Positions 25,675 to 35,800 are shown, numbered from the stretch's first letter. The stretch: DNA of 64,000 nt from CAZOWW01 sp964583765 (GCA_964583765.1 CAZOWW010000002.1:56896-120895); one strand, 5' to 3'. The notes: a model not told the origin generated them from the sequence alone. Made by a program: numbers and translations.

Positions 25675-27216
25675 TTAGGGGCGGGCGAGGGCGTCCTGCG
25701 CGCCGCCGCCGAGCCCGGTGGTCACGCCGTCGGCATCCGTGTCGAAGGGCAGCTGGGGCTGTTCGAGGCTGTACTTGCCGAGCGGACCGTCCTCGGGCAA
25801 CGGCACCGGGTAGACACCGGTGAAGCAGGCGGTGCACAGCCGCTCACGAGGCTGGTTCGTGGCTTCCACCATGCCCTGCAGCGAGATGTAGCCGAGGGAG
25901 TCCGCACCGATGCTCGCGCACACCTCGGGCACGGTGAGCCCGGTGGCGATCAGCTCGGCGCGGGTGGCGAAGTCGATGCCGTAGAAGCAGGGCCAGGTCA
26001 CCGGGGCCGAGGAGATGCGCACGTGCACCTCGGCCGCACCGGCCTCCCGCAACATCCGGACCAGCGCGCGCTGGGTGTTCCCCCGCACGATGGAGTCGTC
26101 GACGACCACCAGCCGCTTGCCGCGGATCACCTCACGCAGCGGGTTCAGCTTGAGCCGGATCCCCAACTGCCGGATCGTCTGGCTCGGCTGGATGAACGTG
26201 CGGCCGACGTAGGCGTTCTTGACCAGACCCTGGCCGTAGACGATGCCCGACTCCTGGGCGTAGCCCACGGCCGCCGGGGTGCCCGACTCGGGCACCGGGA
26301 TGACCAGGTCCGCCTCCACCGGGTGCTCCACCGCCAGGCGGCGTCCCATGGCCACCCGGGCGTCGTGCACGACCCGGCGGGCGATGGTGGTGTCCGGACG
26401 GGCCAGGTAGACGTACTCGAAGACGCAACCGGTCGGGGCGGCCGGGGCGAAGCGGGTGCTCCGCAGGCCGTTGCCGTCGATCACCACGAGCTCCCCCGGC
26501 TCGACCTCGCGGATCAGGCTCGCCCCGATGATGTCGAGGGCGGCGGTCTCGCTCGCGACGACCCATCCCCGGTCCAGGCGGCCCAGCACCAGCGGGTGCA
26601 GACCCTGCGGGTCCCGCGCCGCGTAGAGGGTGTTCTCGTCCATGAACACCAGGCTGAAGGCGCCTCGCAGCAACGGCAGGATCGCCACCGCGGTCGCCTC
26701 GAGGGTGTGGTCGACGTCGCCGCGCAGCAACCCCGTGATCAGCGCCGTGTCCGTGGTGTTGCCCCGGCGCCACTCGGCCCGGTCGTCGTCGGCGTGCTGC
26801 TCGGCCAGCCGCTCGCGCAGCTCGCGGGTGTTGGTCAGGTTGCCGTTGTGCGCGAGGGCGACGGTGCCGCTCGCGGTGTCCCCCAGCGTGGGCTGGGCGT
26901 TCTCCCAGACCGACCCGCCGGTGGTGCTGTAGCGGCAGTGGCCCACCGCGATGTGCCCGTGCAGGCTGGCCAGGGCCGTCTCGTCGAACACCTGCGCCAC
27001 CAGGCCGGTGTCCTTGTAGACGAGGATCTGGCGCCCGTTGCTGACCGCGATGCCGGCCGCTTCCTGGCCGCGGTGCTGCAGGGCGTAGAGGCCGAAGTAC
27101 GCCAGCTTGGCGACCTCTTCCCCGGGTGCCCAGACGCCGAAGACCCCGCAGGCGTCCTGCGGCCCCTTCTCGTCTGGCATCAGATCGTGCGTGAGCCGTC
27201 CGTCGCCGCGAGCCAC
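25675..27216 (-). CDS. purF: amidophosphoribosyltransferase
   Basis: A 513-residue enzyme that starts purine synthesis by converting PRPP and glutamine to phosphoribosylamine. After the short propeptide (VARGDGRLTHDLMPDEKGPQDA) comes the N-terminal nucleophile Cys in ACGVFGVWAPG. Glutaminase motifs YGLYALQHRGQEAAGIAV and HNGNLTN follow. The PRPP loop is RLVVVDDSIVRGNTQRAL near residue 370. The later cysteines (TWPCFYGIDF and RLCTACFTGVYP) fit the iron-sulfur cluster of the Bacillus-type enzyme. The GTG at 27216 was chosen by similarity of its first residues to actinobacterial PurF; it has no good ribosome binding site. Confidence 0.96.
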   Translation of the reverse strand: MARGDGRLTHDLMPDEKGPQDACGVFGVWAPGEEVAKLAYFGLYALQHRGQEAAGIAVSNGRQILVYKDTGLVAQVFDETALASLHGHIAVGHCRYSTTGGSVWENAQPTLGDTASGTVALAHNGNLTNTRELRERLAEQHADDDRAEWRRGNTTDTALITGLLRGDVDHTLEATAVAILPLLRGAFSLVFMDENTLYAARDPQGLHPLVLGRLDRGWVVASETAALDIIGASLIREVEPGELVVIDGNGLRSTRFAPAAPTGCVFEYVYLARPDTTIARRVVHDARVAMGRRLAVEHPVEADLVIPVPESGTPAAVGYAQESGIVYGQGLVKNAYVGRTFIQPSQTIRQLGIRLKLNPLREVIRGKRLVVVDDSIVRGNTQRALVRMLREAGAAEVHVRISSAPVTWPCFYGIDFATRAELIATGLTVPEVCASIGADSLGYISLQGMVEATNQPRERLCTACFTGVYPVPLPEDGPLGKYSLEQPQLPFDTDADGVTTGLGGGAQDALARP

Positions 27217-27401
27217 GTCTGCAGTCTCGCACACGCCCCGTGAACACGCGGGTCCGGGCAGCGCTCCCCGAACGACGCGCAGTGGCCCCTGGACGAGGCG
27301 GGACGGTGGTCCCCGAACGACAGGCAGGGCGGTCCCGGAACCAGGCGAGCCAGCGGTCCCCGGACGACGGGAGGCGGGGCCGAGCCGCACGACGGGCGGT
27401 C

Positions 27402-27704
27402 CTAGGCCTCGCGACGACTGTTCCGGGCCTCACGACGGCTGGTCCGAGCCGCACGGTCGCCGAGCACCGCCGCGCCGGCCCCGGCGAGCGCACCGAGGAA
27501 GCCGAAGGTCACGGCCAGGTAGCCCAGCACTCCGGACGTCGCGTACCGCGAGCTTCCCGTCCCGCCGGCCAGCACACACCCGAAGGCCAGCAGTACCCCG
27601 AGGAGCACCCCGGTGCCGACGAACCGGGTCAGGCGCGGGGACCGGCGCACCGACCGTGCGAGGACGACGCCGGGCTCGGCGTTCTCGTCCGGGATCTCGA
27701 CCAC
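27402..27704 (-). CDS. small membrane protein with two transmembrane helices
   Basis: A 100-residue protein. An acidic start is followed by two hydrophobic helices, about residues 28-48 (FVGTGVLLGVLLAFGCVLAG) and 58-82 (VLGYLAVTFGFLGALAGAGA). The tail is a basic repeat, SRREARNSRREA. I know no function. A gene of this kind between purF and the SCP-like gene is common in actinobacteria. TAGCGT lies six bases before the GTG, so translation is probably leaderless. There is a 49-base gap to the SCP-like gene upstream. Confidence 0.7.
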   Translation of the reverse strand: MVEIPDENAEPGVVLARSVRRSPRLTRFVGTGVLLGVLLAFGCVLAGGTGSSRYATSGVLGYLAVTFGFLGALAGAGAAVLGDRAARTSRREARNSRREA

Positions 27705-27710
27705 GGTGCG

Positions 27711-27716
27711 ACGCTA
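27711..27716 (-). promoter_or_regulatory. -10 element TAGCGT, leaderless start of the small membrane protein
   Basis: TAGCGT then six bases then GTG at 27704, the same spacing as at other starts in this window. Confidence 0.45.
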
Positions 27717-27753
27717 ATCCCTCGGGTCGCCGGCGGCATCCTGACGGGCGTCG

Positions 27754-28152
27754 TCACGCGCCGACCGGCCCCTGTCCCTCGGGCACGAGCCCGGACAACG
27801 GCAGCAGCGCGGACAGGTCGGAGCGCTCGCCGCTGGCGTGGATCCGCCCGGCCGCCAGTTCCTCGTCCCAGGCGCGTCGTCCGGTGACGAGACCGAGCCA
27901 GGTGGCGGCGTCCAGTTCGACGACGTTGGGTGGCGTACCGCGTGTGTGCCGTGGCCCCGGCACGCACTGGACCACGCCGAAGGGGGGTACCCGCAACTCG
28001 GTCGCTCCTCCGGGGGCACGGGCCGCGAACTCCTCCAGGGTGAAGCGGACCGCGGTCGCCAGGCGGGCCCGGGGCAGGTTCGCGGCGTCCAGCACCCAGT
28101 CGGAGAGAGCGGCCCGACCTTCCTCACGATCGGTACGACGGCGTGGGGGCAT
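27754..28152 (-). CDS. SCP-like (sterol carrier) family protein
   Basis: A 132-residue soluble protein. The sequence from residue 35 (AVRFTLEEFAARAPGGATELRVPPFGVVQCVPGP) and on to NVVELDAATWLGLVTGRRAW matches the bacterial SCP-like domain of mycothiol/maleylpyruvate-isomerase-type proteins. In these the WLxLxTGxxxW segment ends the fold. The bound ligand is unknown. It is followed on the same strand by the small membrane protein and purF. The ATG at 28152 has no strong ribosome binding site. Confidence 0.75.
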   Translation of the reverse strand: MPPRRRTDREEGRAALSDWVLDAANLPRARLATAVRFTLEEFAARAPGGATELRVPPFGVVQCVPGPRHTRGTPPNVVELDAATWLGLVTGRRAWDEELAAGRIHASGERSDLSALLPLSGLVPEGQGPVGA

Positions 28153-28517
28153 GTCCCGATCGTGCCATGCACGCTGTCCGGAACGGTCACGTCCGCGGTC
28201 CTGCGGTGCGGCCCGAACGGGTGGACGTCACCGCGCCGGTGGGCGGAATCGGCCGGGACGTCGAGGTGGCCGGCCCGCCTGCTCGGCGAAGGCGACCGTG
28301 GAGGACGGCGACCGCGGAGAAGGACCACGGACCGGGGCGCACAGGAATGCCTGCGATGGTCGCCGGGCCACGGTGACCATCCAGGCAGCAGGTGCAGACC
28401 CCGACCGCAGGCGCACCGCGCCGTGGTCCACCGGGGCCAACTCGTCGCTGTCTCCGAGTTCACCTGCCGGCGTGCCGCAGCTCACAGATTGCCAGATTGC
28501 GTTGCGTTTTGCCTCAC

Positions 28518-28533
28518 CTGCAAACGATTTCGT
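28518..28533. promoter_or_regulatory. LacI/PurR-type operator-like sequence
   Basis: CTGCAAACGATTTCGT fits the enterobacterial PurR consensus ANGCAANCGNTTNCNT at every defined position except the first. The central inverted repeat is AACGA-TT-TCGTT. It sits in an AT-richer island inside a purine cluster, but 366 bases upstream of the nearest downstream gene (SCP-like, minus strand). LacI-family operators share this CG-centred form, so the regulator cannot be named. Confidence 0.35.
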
Positions 28534-28638
28534 TGCCTCGACGTGATCGGAGTGACATCTCGGTGCCCAGATCCTCGATTCGCCCCGGATCCCGCCACGG
28601 GCTCCGGCAGGCCCGAAACGGCGGTGCCCAGGCACGAC

Positions 28639-28678
28639 GAGGGCCCGGACGGGGCCTTCGCCCTGCGTCCGAGCCCTC
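28639..28678 (-). terminator. long hairpin terminator of purL
   Basis: GAGGGC-C-CGGAC and GTCCG-A-GCCCTC form the lower stem, and GGGC/GCCC closes a CTTC loop inside. It starts about 60 bases past the purL stop codon at 28739. Confidence 0.72.
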
Positions 28679-28738
28679 TCGACGTCCGCGGCCGGATCCG
28701 GCCCGCCCAGGTGCCCGAAGGCCTGCGGCAGCGTGCCC

Positions 28739-31024
28739 TCAGCGCCCGAAGGCCGCCGGCAGCGTGGCCTCGTGGGCGGCGCGCAGCTCGTCCAGGCCGA
28801 TCTCGAACTCGCCGTCCACCACGAGCACGGGCTCGGTGGTGGTCACGCCCAGCCGGACCGCCGGCACGCCGTGCTCGGCGGCCAGAGCGCTCAGCCGGTC
28901 CTCGTCGGCCGGCGTCACGGCCACGAGCACCCGGCCGGCCGACTCGGCGAACAGGGCCGCGAACGGGCTGACCCCGTCGCGCCCGGTCACCGGGGCCAGC
29001 GACACCCGCACGCCGACGTCGTAGCGCAGGCTCGCCTCGGCCAGGGCCTGGGCCAGACCGCCCTCGGAGAGGTCGTGCGCGGCCGCGGCCAGGCCCTCGG
29101 CCGCCGAGGTGACGAGCACCTCGCCCAGCGCCCGCTCGGCCGCCAGGTCCACGCGCGGCGGCCGGCCGCCCAGGTGCTGGTGCTCGGCCCAGGCCCACTC
29201 GGAACCGGCCAGCTCGTCCCTCGTGGCGCCCAGCAGGTACACCGGCAGGCCGGAGCGGTCCCAGCCCGAGGGCGTGCGCCGGGCGACGTCGTCCAGGACG
29301 CCGAGCACCCCGGCGACCGTCGTCGGGTGGATGGCGACATCCCCGGTCTGGTTGTAGAAGCTCACGTTGCCGCCCGTGACCGGGATGCCCAGCTCCTGGC
29401 AGGCGTCGGCGAGGCCGCTCACCGCCTGCTCGAACTGCCACATCACCCCGGGGTCCTCCGGCGAGCCGAAGTTGAGGCAGTCCGTGATCGCGAGCGGGCG
29501 TCCCCCGGCGGTGGCCACGTTGCGGTAGGCCTCGGCCAGGGCCAGCTGGGCACCGGCGTACGGGTCCAGGGCGCCGTAGCGGCCGTTGGCGTCCGTCGCC
29601 AGGACGATGCCCAGCCCGGACTCCTCGTCGATCCGCACCACCCCCGCGTCGTCCGGCTGGGCCAGGGCGGTGTTGCCCATGACGTACCGGTCGTACTGGT
29701 CGGTGACCCAGGCCTTGCTGCACAGGTTCGGCGAGCCCACCAGGCGCAGCAGGAGCGCCCGCAGACCGGGGCCGTCCACCGGCCGGGGCAGCGCGTCGGG
29801 ACCGTCGGCCTGACGGGCGTCCAGGAAGTCCGGCCGGGCGATCGGGCGCTCGTAGATCGGACCCTCGTGGGCGACGGTGCGCGGCGGGACGTCCACGATG
29901 GTCTCGCCGTGCCACTCGATGACGAGCCGGCCGGTCGTGGTGACCTGCCCGATCACGGTGGCCTCGACGTCCCACTTGTCGGTGATCGCGAAGAAACCGT
30001 CCAGATCCTCGGGGCGGACGACGGCCATCATCCGCTCCTGGGACTCGCTCATGAGGATCTCCTCGGGCGTCAGCGAGGGATCCCGCAACGGCGCGCGGTC
30101 CAGGCGCACGAACATGCCGCCGTCGCCGTTGCTGGCCAGCTCCGAGGTCGCGCAGGACAGACCCGCCGCGCCCAGGTCCTGGATGCCGGTGACCACACCC
30201 GCCTCGAAGAGGTCGAGGCAGCACTCGATGAGCACCTTCTCCGCGAAGGGGTCGCCGACCTGCACGCTCGGGCGCTTGGTCGGACCGCCCTCCTCGAAGG
30301 TGGCGCTGGCCAGCACCGAGGCGCCCCCGATGCCGTCACCGCCGGTGCGCGCGCCGAAGAGCACGACCAGGTTGCCCTCGCCGGACGCGTTCGCCAGGTG
30401 GATCGCCTCGTGCCGCAGCTTGCCCACGCACAGCGCGTTGACCAGCGGGTTGCCCTGGTAGCAGGGGTCGAAGACAACCTCCCCGCCGATGTTCGGCAGG
30501 CCCAGGCAGTTGCCGTAGCCGCCGACGCCCGCGACGATCCCGGGCACCACGCGCGCGGTGTCGGGGTGGTCCAGCGCGCCGAAGCGCAGCGGGTCCATCA
30601 CCGCGATCGGCCGGGCGCCCATCGACATGATGTCCCGGACGATGCCCCCGACACCGGTCGCCGCCCCCTGGTAGGGCTCCACGTAGCTGGGGTGGTTGTG
30701 GCTCTCGATCTTGAAGGTGACGGCCCAGCCACCGCCGATGTCGACGACCCCCGCGTTCTCCCCGATGCCGACCAGCAGGCGGGCCCGCATCTCGGGGGTG
30801 ACCTTCTGGCCGAACTGGCGCAGGTGCACCTTGCTCGACTTGTAGGAGCAGTGCTCGCTCCACATCACGCTGTAGATGCCGAGCTCGGCGGAGGTCGGGC
30901 GCCGGCCGAGGATCTCGCAGACCCGGTCGTACTCGTCCTGCTTGAGCCCGAGCTCCCGCCACGGCTGGGCGATCCCGGGGGTGGCCGCGGCCCGGTCCAC
31001 GGTGTCGATCCCCGGGGCCGTCAC
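28739..31024 (-). CDS. purL: phosphoribosylformylglycinamidine synthase, large subunit
   Basis: A 761-residue ATP-dependent FGAM synthase subunit of the small bacterial type that works with PurQ (glutaminase) and PurS. Signatures include RRPTSAELGIYSVMWSEHCS, ESHNHPSYVEPYQGAATGVGG, the nucleotide-binding DLGAAGLSCATSELASNGDGG, and SESQERMMAVV. The GTG at 31024 gives a length and N terminus like Streptomyces PurL; another GTG at 31066 would add 14 residues. Neither has a strong ribosome binding site. It is separated from purQ and purS by about 5 kb of unrelated genes, which is not the usual purS-purQ-purL arrangement. Confidence 0.95.
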   Translation of the reverse strand: MTAPGIDTVDRAAATPGIAQPWRELGLKQDEYDRVCEILGRRPTSAELGIYSVMWSEHCSYKSSKVHLRQFGQKVTPEMRARLLVGIGENAGVVDIGGGWAVTFKIESHNHPSYVEPYQGAATGVGGIVRDIMSMGARPIAVMDPLRFGALDHPDTARVVPGIVAGVGGYGNCLGLPNIGGEVVFDPCYQGNPLVNALCVGKLRHEAIHLANASGEGNLVVLFGARTGGDGIGGASVLASATFEEGGPTKRPSVQVGDPFAEKVLIECCLDLFEAGVVTGIQDLGAAGLSCATSELASNGDGGMFVRLDRAPLRDPSLTPEEILMSESQERMMAVVRPEDLDGFFAITDKWDVEATVIGQVTTTGRLVIEWHGETIVDVPPRTVAHEGPIYERPIARPDFLDARQADGPDALPRPVDGPGLRALLLRLVGSPNLCSKAWVTDQYDRYVMGNTALAQPDDAGVVRIDEESGLGIVLATDANGRYGALDPYAGAQLALAEAYRNVATAGGRPLAITDCLNFGSPEDPGVMWQFEQAVSGLADACQELGIPVTGGNVSFYNQTGDVAIHPTTVAGVLGVLDDVARRTPSGWDRSGLPVYLLGATRDELAGSEWAWAEHQHLGGRPPRVDLAAERALGEVLVTSAAEGLAAAAHDLSEGGLAQALAEASLRYDVGVRVSLAPVTGRDGVSPFAALFAESAGRVLVAVTPADEDRLSALAAEHGVPAVRLGVTTTEPVLVVDGEFEIGLDELRAAHEATLPAAFGR

Positions 31025-31365
31025 GCAGGATCCTGGCTGGGCGGCCGTCCCAGCCGGCTTCGTCACGTCCGTTCTCGTTCCCACCTGCTGAACCGCCCCT
31101 GGAGGTCGCCGACGTTGCCCCGCCAGACTATCGCCGGCCGGCCCGGGCCCGGTGGGCGCCGGTCCCCCTCCCCTGCTGCCCGCCCGGGCGGCTCCCTGCG
31201 CTCGTGGCACCCCCGGCCGCGACCCGCCCGCCGTGACGCGCCCGCAGCCCGGGCCACCGCTCCGGCGGCAGCTTGGTGACCGCTTACCGAGCCCTTGGCG
31301 GTGCGCTGCAGGCTCACCGTCTGACACCTCAATGACGAGCCTCGACGACAAGCAGGGAGATCACC
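31025..31365. other. divergent promoter region of purL and the peptidoglycan-binding protein
   Basis: No gene is visible. A possible purL -10, TAGTCT, lies on the minus strand at 31130-31125 and would give a leader of about 95 bases. Sequences before 31366 must hold the promoter of the secreted protein, whose ribosome binding site is AGGGAG. Confidence 0.4.
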
Positions 31366-31815
31366 ATGAATGGGAAGCGGTTCGGGATGCTCGCCGCCAC
31401 GGCCGGACTGGTCGCCGGCGGACTCCTGGGCATCAACCCCTCGGCGCAGGCGACGAGCACGCAGTGCGAGAGCAGTTCCTCGTTCTCCGGATCCGGATCC
31501 TCGTACTACGTGCTGCCCGTCCACGTCACCGGCTCGGGCTTCACCTACACCTGCTACATGAACCCTGGCGTCGTCACCGGCAACGGCGTGAAGGCACTGC
31601 AGCGGACCCTGAACGCCTGCTACGCCCAGTCCCTGACCGTGGACGGCGTCTACGGCTCGAAGACGAAGAGCGCGCTCGCCTTCGCCCAGCGGGTTGCGGG
31701 CCTGCCGGCCTCGGCCCAGGACGGCATCTACGGGCCGCAGACCCGGGACGCGATCAACTGGGTCCGCTACAACACCGGGGTGCCGACCACGGTCTGCCTC
31801 AAGAACGTGCACTGA
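31366..31815 (+). CDS. secreted peptidoglycan-binding domain protein
   Basis: A 149-residue exported protein. Residues 1-29 are a signal peptide ending NPSAQA. After a Ser-rich segment comes a PG_binding_1 domain (about 67-140): GVKALQRTLNACYAQSLTVDG, YGSKTKSALAFAQRVAG and DGIYGPQTRDAINW. These carry the typical L-Q-x-x-L and D-G-x-x-G-x-x-T motifs. Four cysteines could form two disulfides. It has no catalytic domain, so it is probably a small cell-wall-binding protein. It sits in front of the two SARP regulators within the interrupted purine cluster. Confidence 0.85.
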   Translation: MNGKRFGMLAATAGLVAGGLLGINPSAQATSTQCESSSSFSGSGSSYYVLPVHVTGSGFTYTCYMNPGVVTGNGVKALQRTLNACYAQSLTVDGVYGSKTKSALAFAQRVAGLPASAQDGIYGPQTRDAINWVRYNTGVPTTVCLKNVH

Positions 31816-31850
31816 GACACGCGCACCGAGATCGGGACAGCAGTCGAGAT

Positions 31851-31880
31851 CGCCCGGCCCCGGACGTCCGGGGCCGGGCG
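31851..31880. terminator. bidirectional palindromic terminator
   Basis: A perfect 30-base palindrome, with GCCCGGCCCCGGAC as the left arm core. It sits between the convergent peptidoglycan-binding gene and the short SARP gene. Confidence 0.8.
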
Positions 31881-31886
31881 GCCTGG

Positions 31887-32654
31887 TCACGCCGGCTGCA
31901 GAAGATCGCGGTAGAGCGTCTGCAGGGACGGCGACGGATCGACGCCGAGTTCCTCCGCGAGCCGTCGCCGGCCCTCCTGGTAGACGATCAGGGCCTCCGG
32001 GCGCCGCCCCGCCTGGCACAACGCTCGCATCAACAGCTCCTGCATCCGCTCACGGAACGGGTGGGCGGCCAGGACCGGACGCAGCCGGAGGGCGACCCGC
32101 GCGCCGTGGCCCTGGGCGACCGCCAACTCCGCCCACTCCTCCACGGTGTCGGCGTGAACCTGGGTCAGCGGTTCCGCGAGATCGCTGACCGAGGGCCGAT
32201 CGATGTCGCCGCACGGAACCCCGGACCAGAGGTCGAGCCCCTTCTCGTAGCGCGCGAGCGCGTCGGCCAGGCGTCCCTGGGCCCGGCACTGCCGCGCCAC
32301 GGCCAGGGTGGCGCGGAACACCTCCAGGTCGAGCTGCCCCGACGGCAGGCACAGGACATAGCCGACCGGCTCGGTCGTGATCAGGCTGTCCGAGCCCCTG
32401 GCTGCCCGCCCGCCACCGGGGATCCGCGGTCCCAGCGCACGGCGCAGGGCCGCGATCAGGTTCTGCACCTGATCCCGCGCCGTCCGGGGTGGTGCGGCCG
32501 GCCACAACGCCTTGATCAGCTGTCCCGAGGAGATCGGGACCCCCTCGCCCAGCGCCAACAGCGCCAGCACGGCACGAGCCTGGGCAGTCAGGTGGACCGG
32601 GGTCCCCTCGCGGTGCACCCGCAGCGGACCGAGTACCTGGACCGACAGACCCAT
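31887..32654 (-). CDS. SARP family regulator, short form (OmpR-type wHTH plus BTAD)
   Basis: A 255-residue regulator of the AfsR/DnrI/RedD type. Residues of about 3-95 are an OmpR-like winged helix (VQVLGPLRVHREG... GQLIKALWPAAPPRTARDQVQNLIAALRRALG). Residues 105-250 are the bacterial transcriptional activation domain, ending in LMRALCQAGRRPEALIVYQEGRRRLAEELGVDPSP. SARPs activate secondary metabolism or developmental genes through direct repeats near -35. The ATG at 32654 follows GGGAGGAGGA. It is divergent from the large SARP at 32887 across 232 bases. No biosynthetic cluster is visible in the window. Confidence 0.92.
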   Translation of the reverse strand: MGLSVQVLGPLRVHREGTPVHLTAQARAVLALLALGEGVPISSGQLIKALWPAAPPRTARDQVQNLIAALRRALGPRIPGGGRAARGSDSLITTEPVGYVLCLPSGQLDLEVFRATLAVARQCRAQGRLADALARYEKGLDLWSGVPCGDIDRPSVSDLAEPLTQVHADTVEEWAELAVAQGHGARVALRLRPVLAAHPFRERMQELLMRALCQAGRRPEALIVYQEGRRRLAEELGVDPSPSLQTLYRDLLQPA

Positions 32655-32726
32655 CAAGATCCTCCTCCCGTGACGGCGTTCCCTGCTCCGATCGGCCGGG
32701 GCACGGGCGCGCGTCGGGAGTATTCA

Positions 32727-32767
32727 GGCACGCGGTTCTTGCGAAACCGTTGCGTACGCTGCGTGCC
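32727..32767. promoter_or_regulatory. inverted repeat in the SARP-SARP divergent promoter
   Basis: GGCACGC and GCGTGCC are separated by 27 bases. Within the spacer a shorter repeat, GGTT...AACC, brackets CTTGCGA. The stretch is AT-richer than its flanks and may be the control site of both regulators. Confidence 0.35.
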
Positions 32768-32886
32768 CGGTCGCTGACCGCCCCCGCCGGATACCACCTG
32801 AGGTGCCATCCCGGCAGGCGCGATCCTGTGAGACCCTTCGCCCGTTCGCCACAGATGCCGTCGGGAGAACGGGGGAGCCTGGTCGG

Positions 32887-35800
32887 ATGGCCGAGTTCCG
32901 GATGCTCGGACCCGTCGAGTGGGAGGCCGCAGGGCGGCTGCTCCCGCTCGGACCGCCGAAGCAGCGCGCCGTGCTCGTCGCCCTGCTCGCCGATGTCGGA
33001 CGGCCGGTGCCCGTGGACACGCTGGTGGACCGGGTATGGGGTGAGGCGCCGCCACCGCAGGCTCGCAACGTCCTGTTCGGGCATCTCACCCGGCTCCGTC
33101 AGCTCGCCGCCCGCTCCCGCGAGGCAGAGCGACCACTCGGGACGGGGGCGACGGTCGCCCTGCACCGGCGCAGCGGGGGGTACCTGCTGGACATCACCGA
33201 CGAAAACGTCGATCTCGTCCGGTTCCGCCGGCTGGCGCACGAGTCACGGGACGCCGCCCGATCGGCCGCGCACCGCACGGAGCTTCTTCGCCAGGCGCTC
33301 TGCCTGTGGCGCGGGGTGCCACTGCAGGGTGTGCCCGGTTCCTGGGCCGATCTCCTGCGGGACGGCCTGACCCGGCAGTGGCTCGGCGTCCTGGCGAGCT
33401 GGGGCCGGCTGACCGTGGACGCCGGTGATCCCGCCGCGGTCGTCGACGATCTCAGCCAGGCGTTGGTCGAACATCCCCTGGCTGAGCCGATCGTCGCCGC
33501 TCTCCTCGACGCACTGACCCAGGTCGGGCGCTCCGCGGAGGCGCGTGCCCTCTATGCGGACACCCGCCGTCGGCTGGCAGCCGAGCTCGGCGTCGAACCA
33601 GGCCCGCACCTGCTCGCCAGCCACGCCCGCCTGTTCGGTGGCGGGCCCTCCTCCGCAGGGTCGACCGCGCAGTCCCCGACCCGGTCGGCCCCGCCACCGC
33701 GCCGTGCGCGGGCGGCACCGACGTCCACGCCTCCGCAGTCCGCAGCCACCCCACCCGGAGCCGAGCCCACGCCGTACCCGGTGGCGGTGCCGGCGCTGCT
33801 GCCACCCGACGTCAGTGCGTTCACCGGGCGGCGGACAGCGCTGCAGGCCCTCGACGACCTCCTCGCCGGGGCGGACCGAGAGGCCCCTGCCGTCGTCGTG
33901 TGCGTGGTCTCGGGAACGGCCGGGGTCGGCAAGACCGCACTCGCGGTCCACTGGGCGCACACCGTCCGGGATCGGTTCCCGGACGGTCAGCTCTACGTCG
34001 ACCTACGCGGATACGACCCGGATCGGCCGCTGCCGGCGAACGAGGTCCTCGGGACGTTCCTCCGGATGCTCGGGGTGACCGGGCCGCAGGTGCCCGCCGA
34101 GGAGGCCGACCGGATCGCCCTGTATCGCACGGTCACCGCCGGACGCAGGCTTCTGCTGGTCCTGGACAACGCCTCGCAGCTCGACCAGGTGCTCCCGCTG
34201 CTGCCCGGCAGCGCACCCGCCTTCGTCATGGTCACCAGCCGGGACCGGCTGCCGGCCCTGGTCGCCCGGCACGGAGCGCGGCGGGTGCAGATCGACCCAT
34301 TGCCGATCGCCGATGCCGTCAGGCTGCTGGAATCCCTCGTCGGTCCCCGGGTGGCGATGGCCCCCACCGCCGCGGCGGCCCTGGCCCGCCGCTGCGCCCG
34401 CCTGCCATTGGCCCTGCGGATCGCCGCCGAATACCTCGCCGCCCACCCCGGGTCCAGCGTGTCGAGCCTCGTGAACGAGCTGGACCGGGAGGAGCGCCGG
34501 CTGGATGTGCTCGATGCGGGCGGGGACGAGCGGACGGCCGTGCGCGCGGTCCTCTCGTGGTCCTACGCAGGGGTCGAGCCCGCGGCGGCCCGCCTCTTCC
34601 GGTTCCTCGGCCTGCTTCCCGGGGCAGACCTCGACGCCGGCGCCGCCGCAGCTCTGGCCGGTCTGGACCGTGCCGGCGCCGCGCGCCTGCTCGGCGTCCT
34701 CCATCAGGCCCACCTGGTCCACCTGAACGCCCCGGGCCGGTTCGCGATGCACGACCTGCTGCGCGCCTACGCCCGCGAGCTCGCCGAGCGGGAGTCCGCA
34801 GCCGATCGCGCGGCGGCGCTGGGCCGGCTGTTCGACCACTACCTCGGTGCGGCGGCCGCCGCGATGGACGCCCTCGTCCCCGCCGAGCGGGAACGCAGGC
34901 CACGCGTGGCCCTCCGGCCCGCGACCGTGCCCGGCTCGATCACCCCGGGCCAGGCCCAGGACTGGCTGGACGCGGAACGGGCCAACCTGGTGGCGGCGGC
35001 CGCCCTGGCCGTGCAGGGGATCGCGGACGGGGACCCGACCGGCCTGCGCTCCTGGCCGGGCGCGGCCGTCACCCTGTCGGCCACCGTCTGGCGCTATCTG
35101 GACAGCGGCGGCCACACCGCCGACGCGCTCAGGCTGGCGGAGATGGGAGTGCGGGCCGCCGTCGCGTCCGGCGACCGCGCCACCGAGGGATCACAGCGCT
35201 GCCTGCTCGGGATGACCCTCGGGCGGTGCGGTCGAGCCGGCGAGGCGCTGACGGTGCTGCGGACGGCGGCCGAGCTGCTCGAGGAGGCCGGCGACATCCG
35301 CGGTCTCGCCCAGGCGGTGAGCGTCACGGGGTCGATCTGCTGGCAGACGGGCCGCTACGAGATCGCCCAGCAGGAGCTCACCCGGGGGATGGAGTTGTAC
35401 CGCCGCATCGACGACCGGCTCGGCGTCGCGAACAGCCTGTCCAACCTGGGCGGCGTCTACGAGCGCTGGGGCCGCTACGACGACGCCGTCCGGTGCGTGG
35501 AGCAGGCCCTCACCATCTTCCAGGACCTCGACGACCAGGCGGCGATCGGACGGGCCCTGGGCAATCTCGGAACGGTGCACGAGCGGCTGGGTCGCTACGA
35601 GCTCGCGGCCGATCACCAGCGCCGGGCACTGGCGGCCTTCCAGAGCGCGGGTCACCGGTTCCACGAGGGCCGAGTCCTGGGCAATCTCGCGACGACCCAG
35701 CGCAGGCTGGCCCGCCACGGCGAAGCGGAGAGGATCGGCCTGGAGGCGCTGACCCTGGCCCGGGAGGTGTCCGACAGGGAGGGCGAGGCCGCGATCCTCG

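Larger units (their letters stand above)
28153..28738. other. intergenic region between purL and the SCP-like gene
   Basis: No convincing gene in these 586 bases. It contains the purL terminator (28639-28678) and a markedly lower-GC island at about 28490-28560 with a LacI-type operator-like sequence. Direct repeats of AGATTGC lie beside it. Confidence 0.5.

Noticed and set aside
28228..28635. 135-residue minus-strand open frame between purL and the SCP-like gene
   Set aside because: No ribosome binding site, no recognisable domain, and it spans the low-GC operator-like island.
28733..31279. 848-residue open frame on the plus strand opposite purL
   Set aside because: It is the mirror of a GC-rich gene, has no family motif, and purL is unmistakable on the other strand. 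The same applies to the long plus-strand frames over 149-2026, 1593-4253 and 48877-51444.
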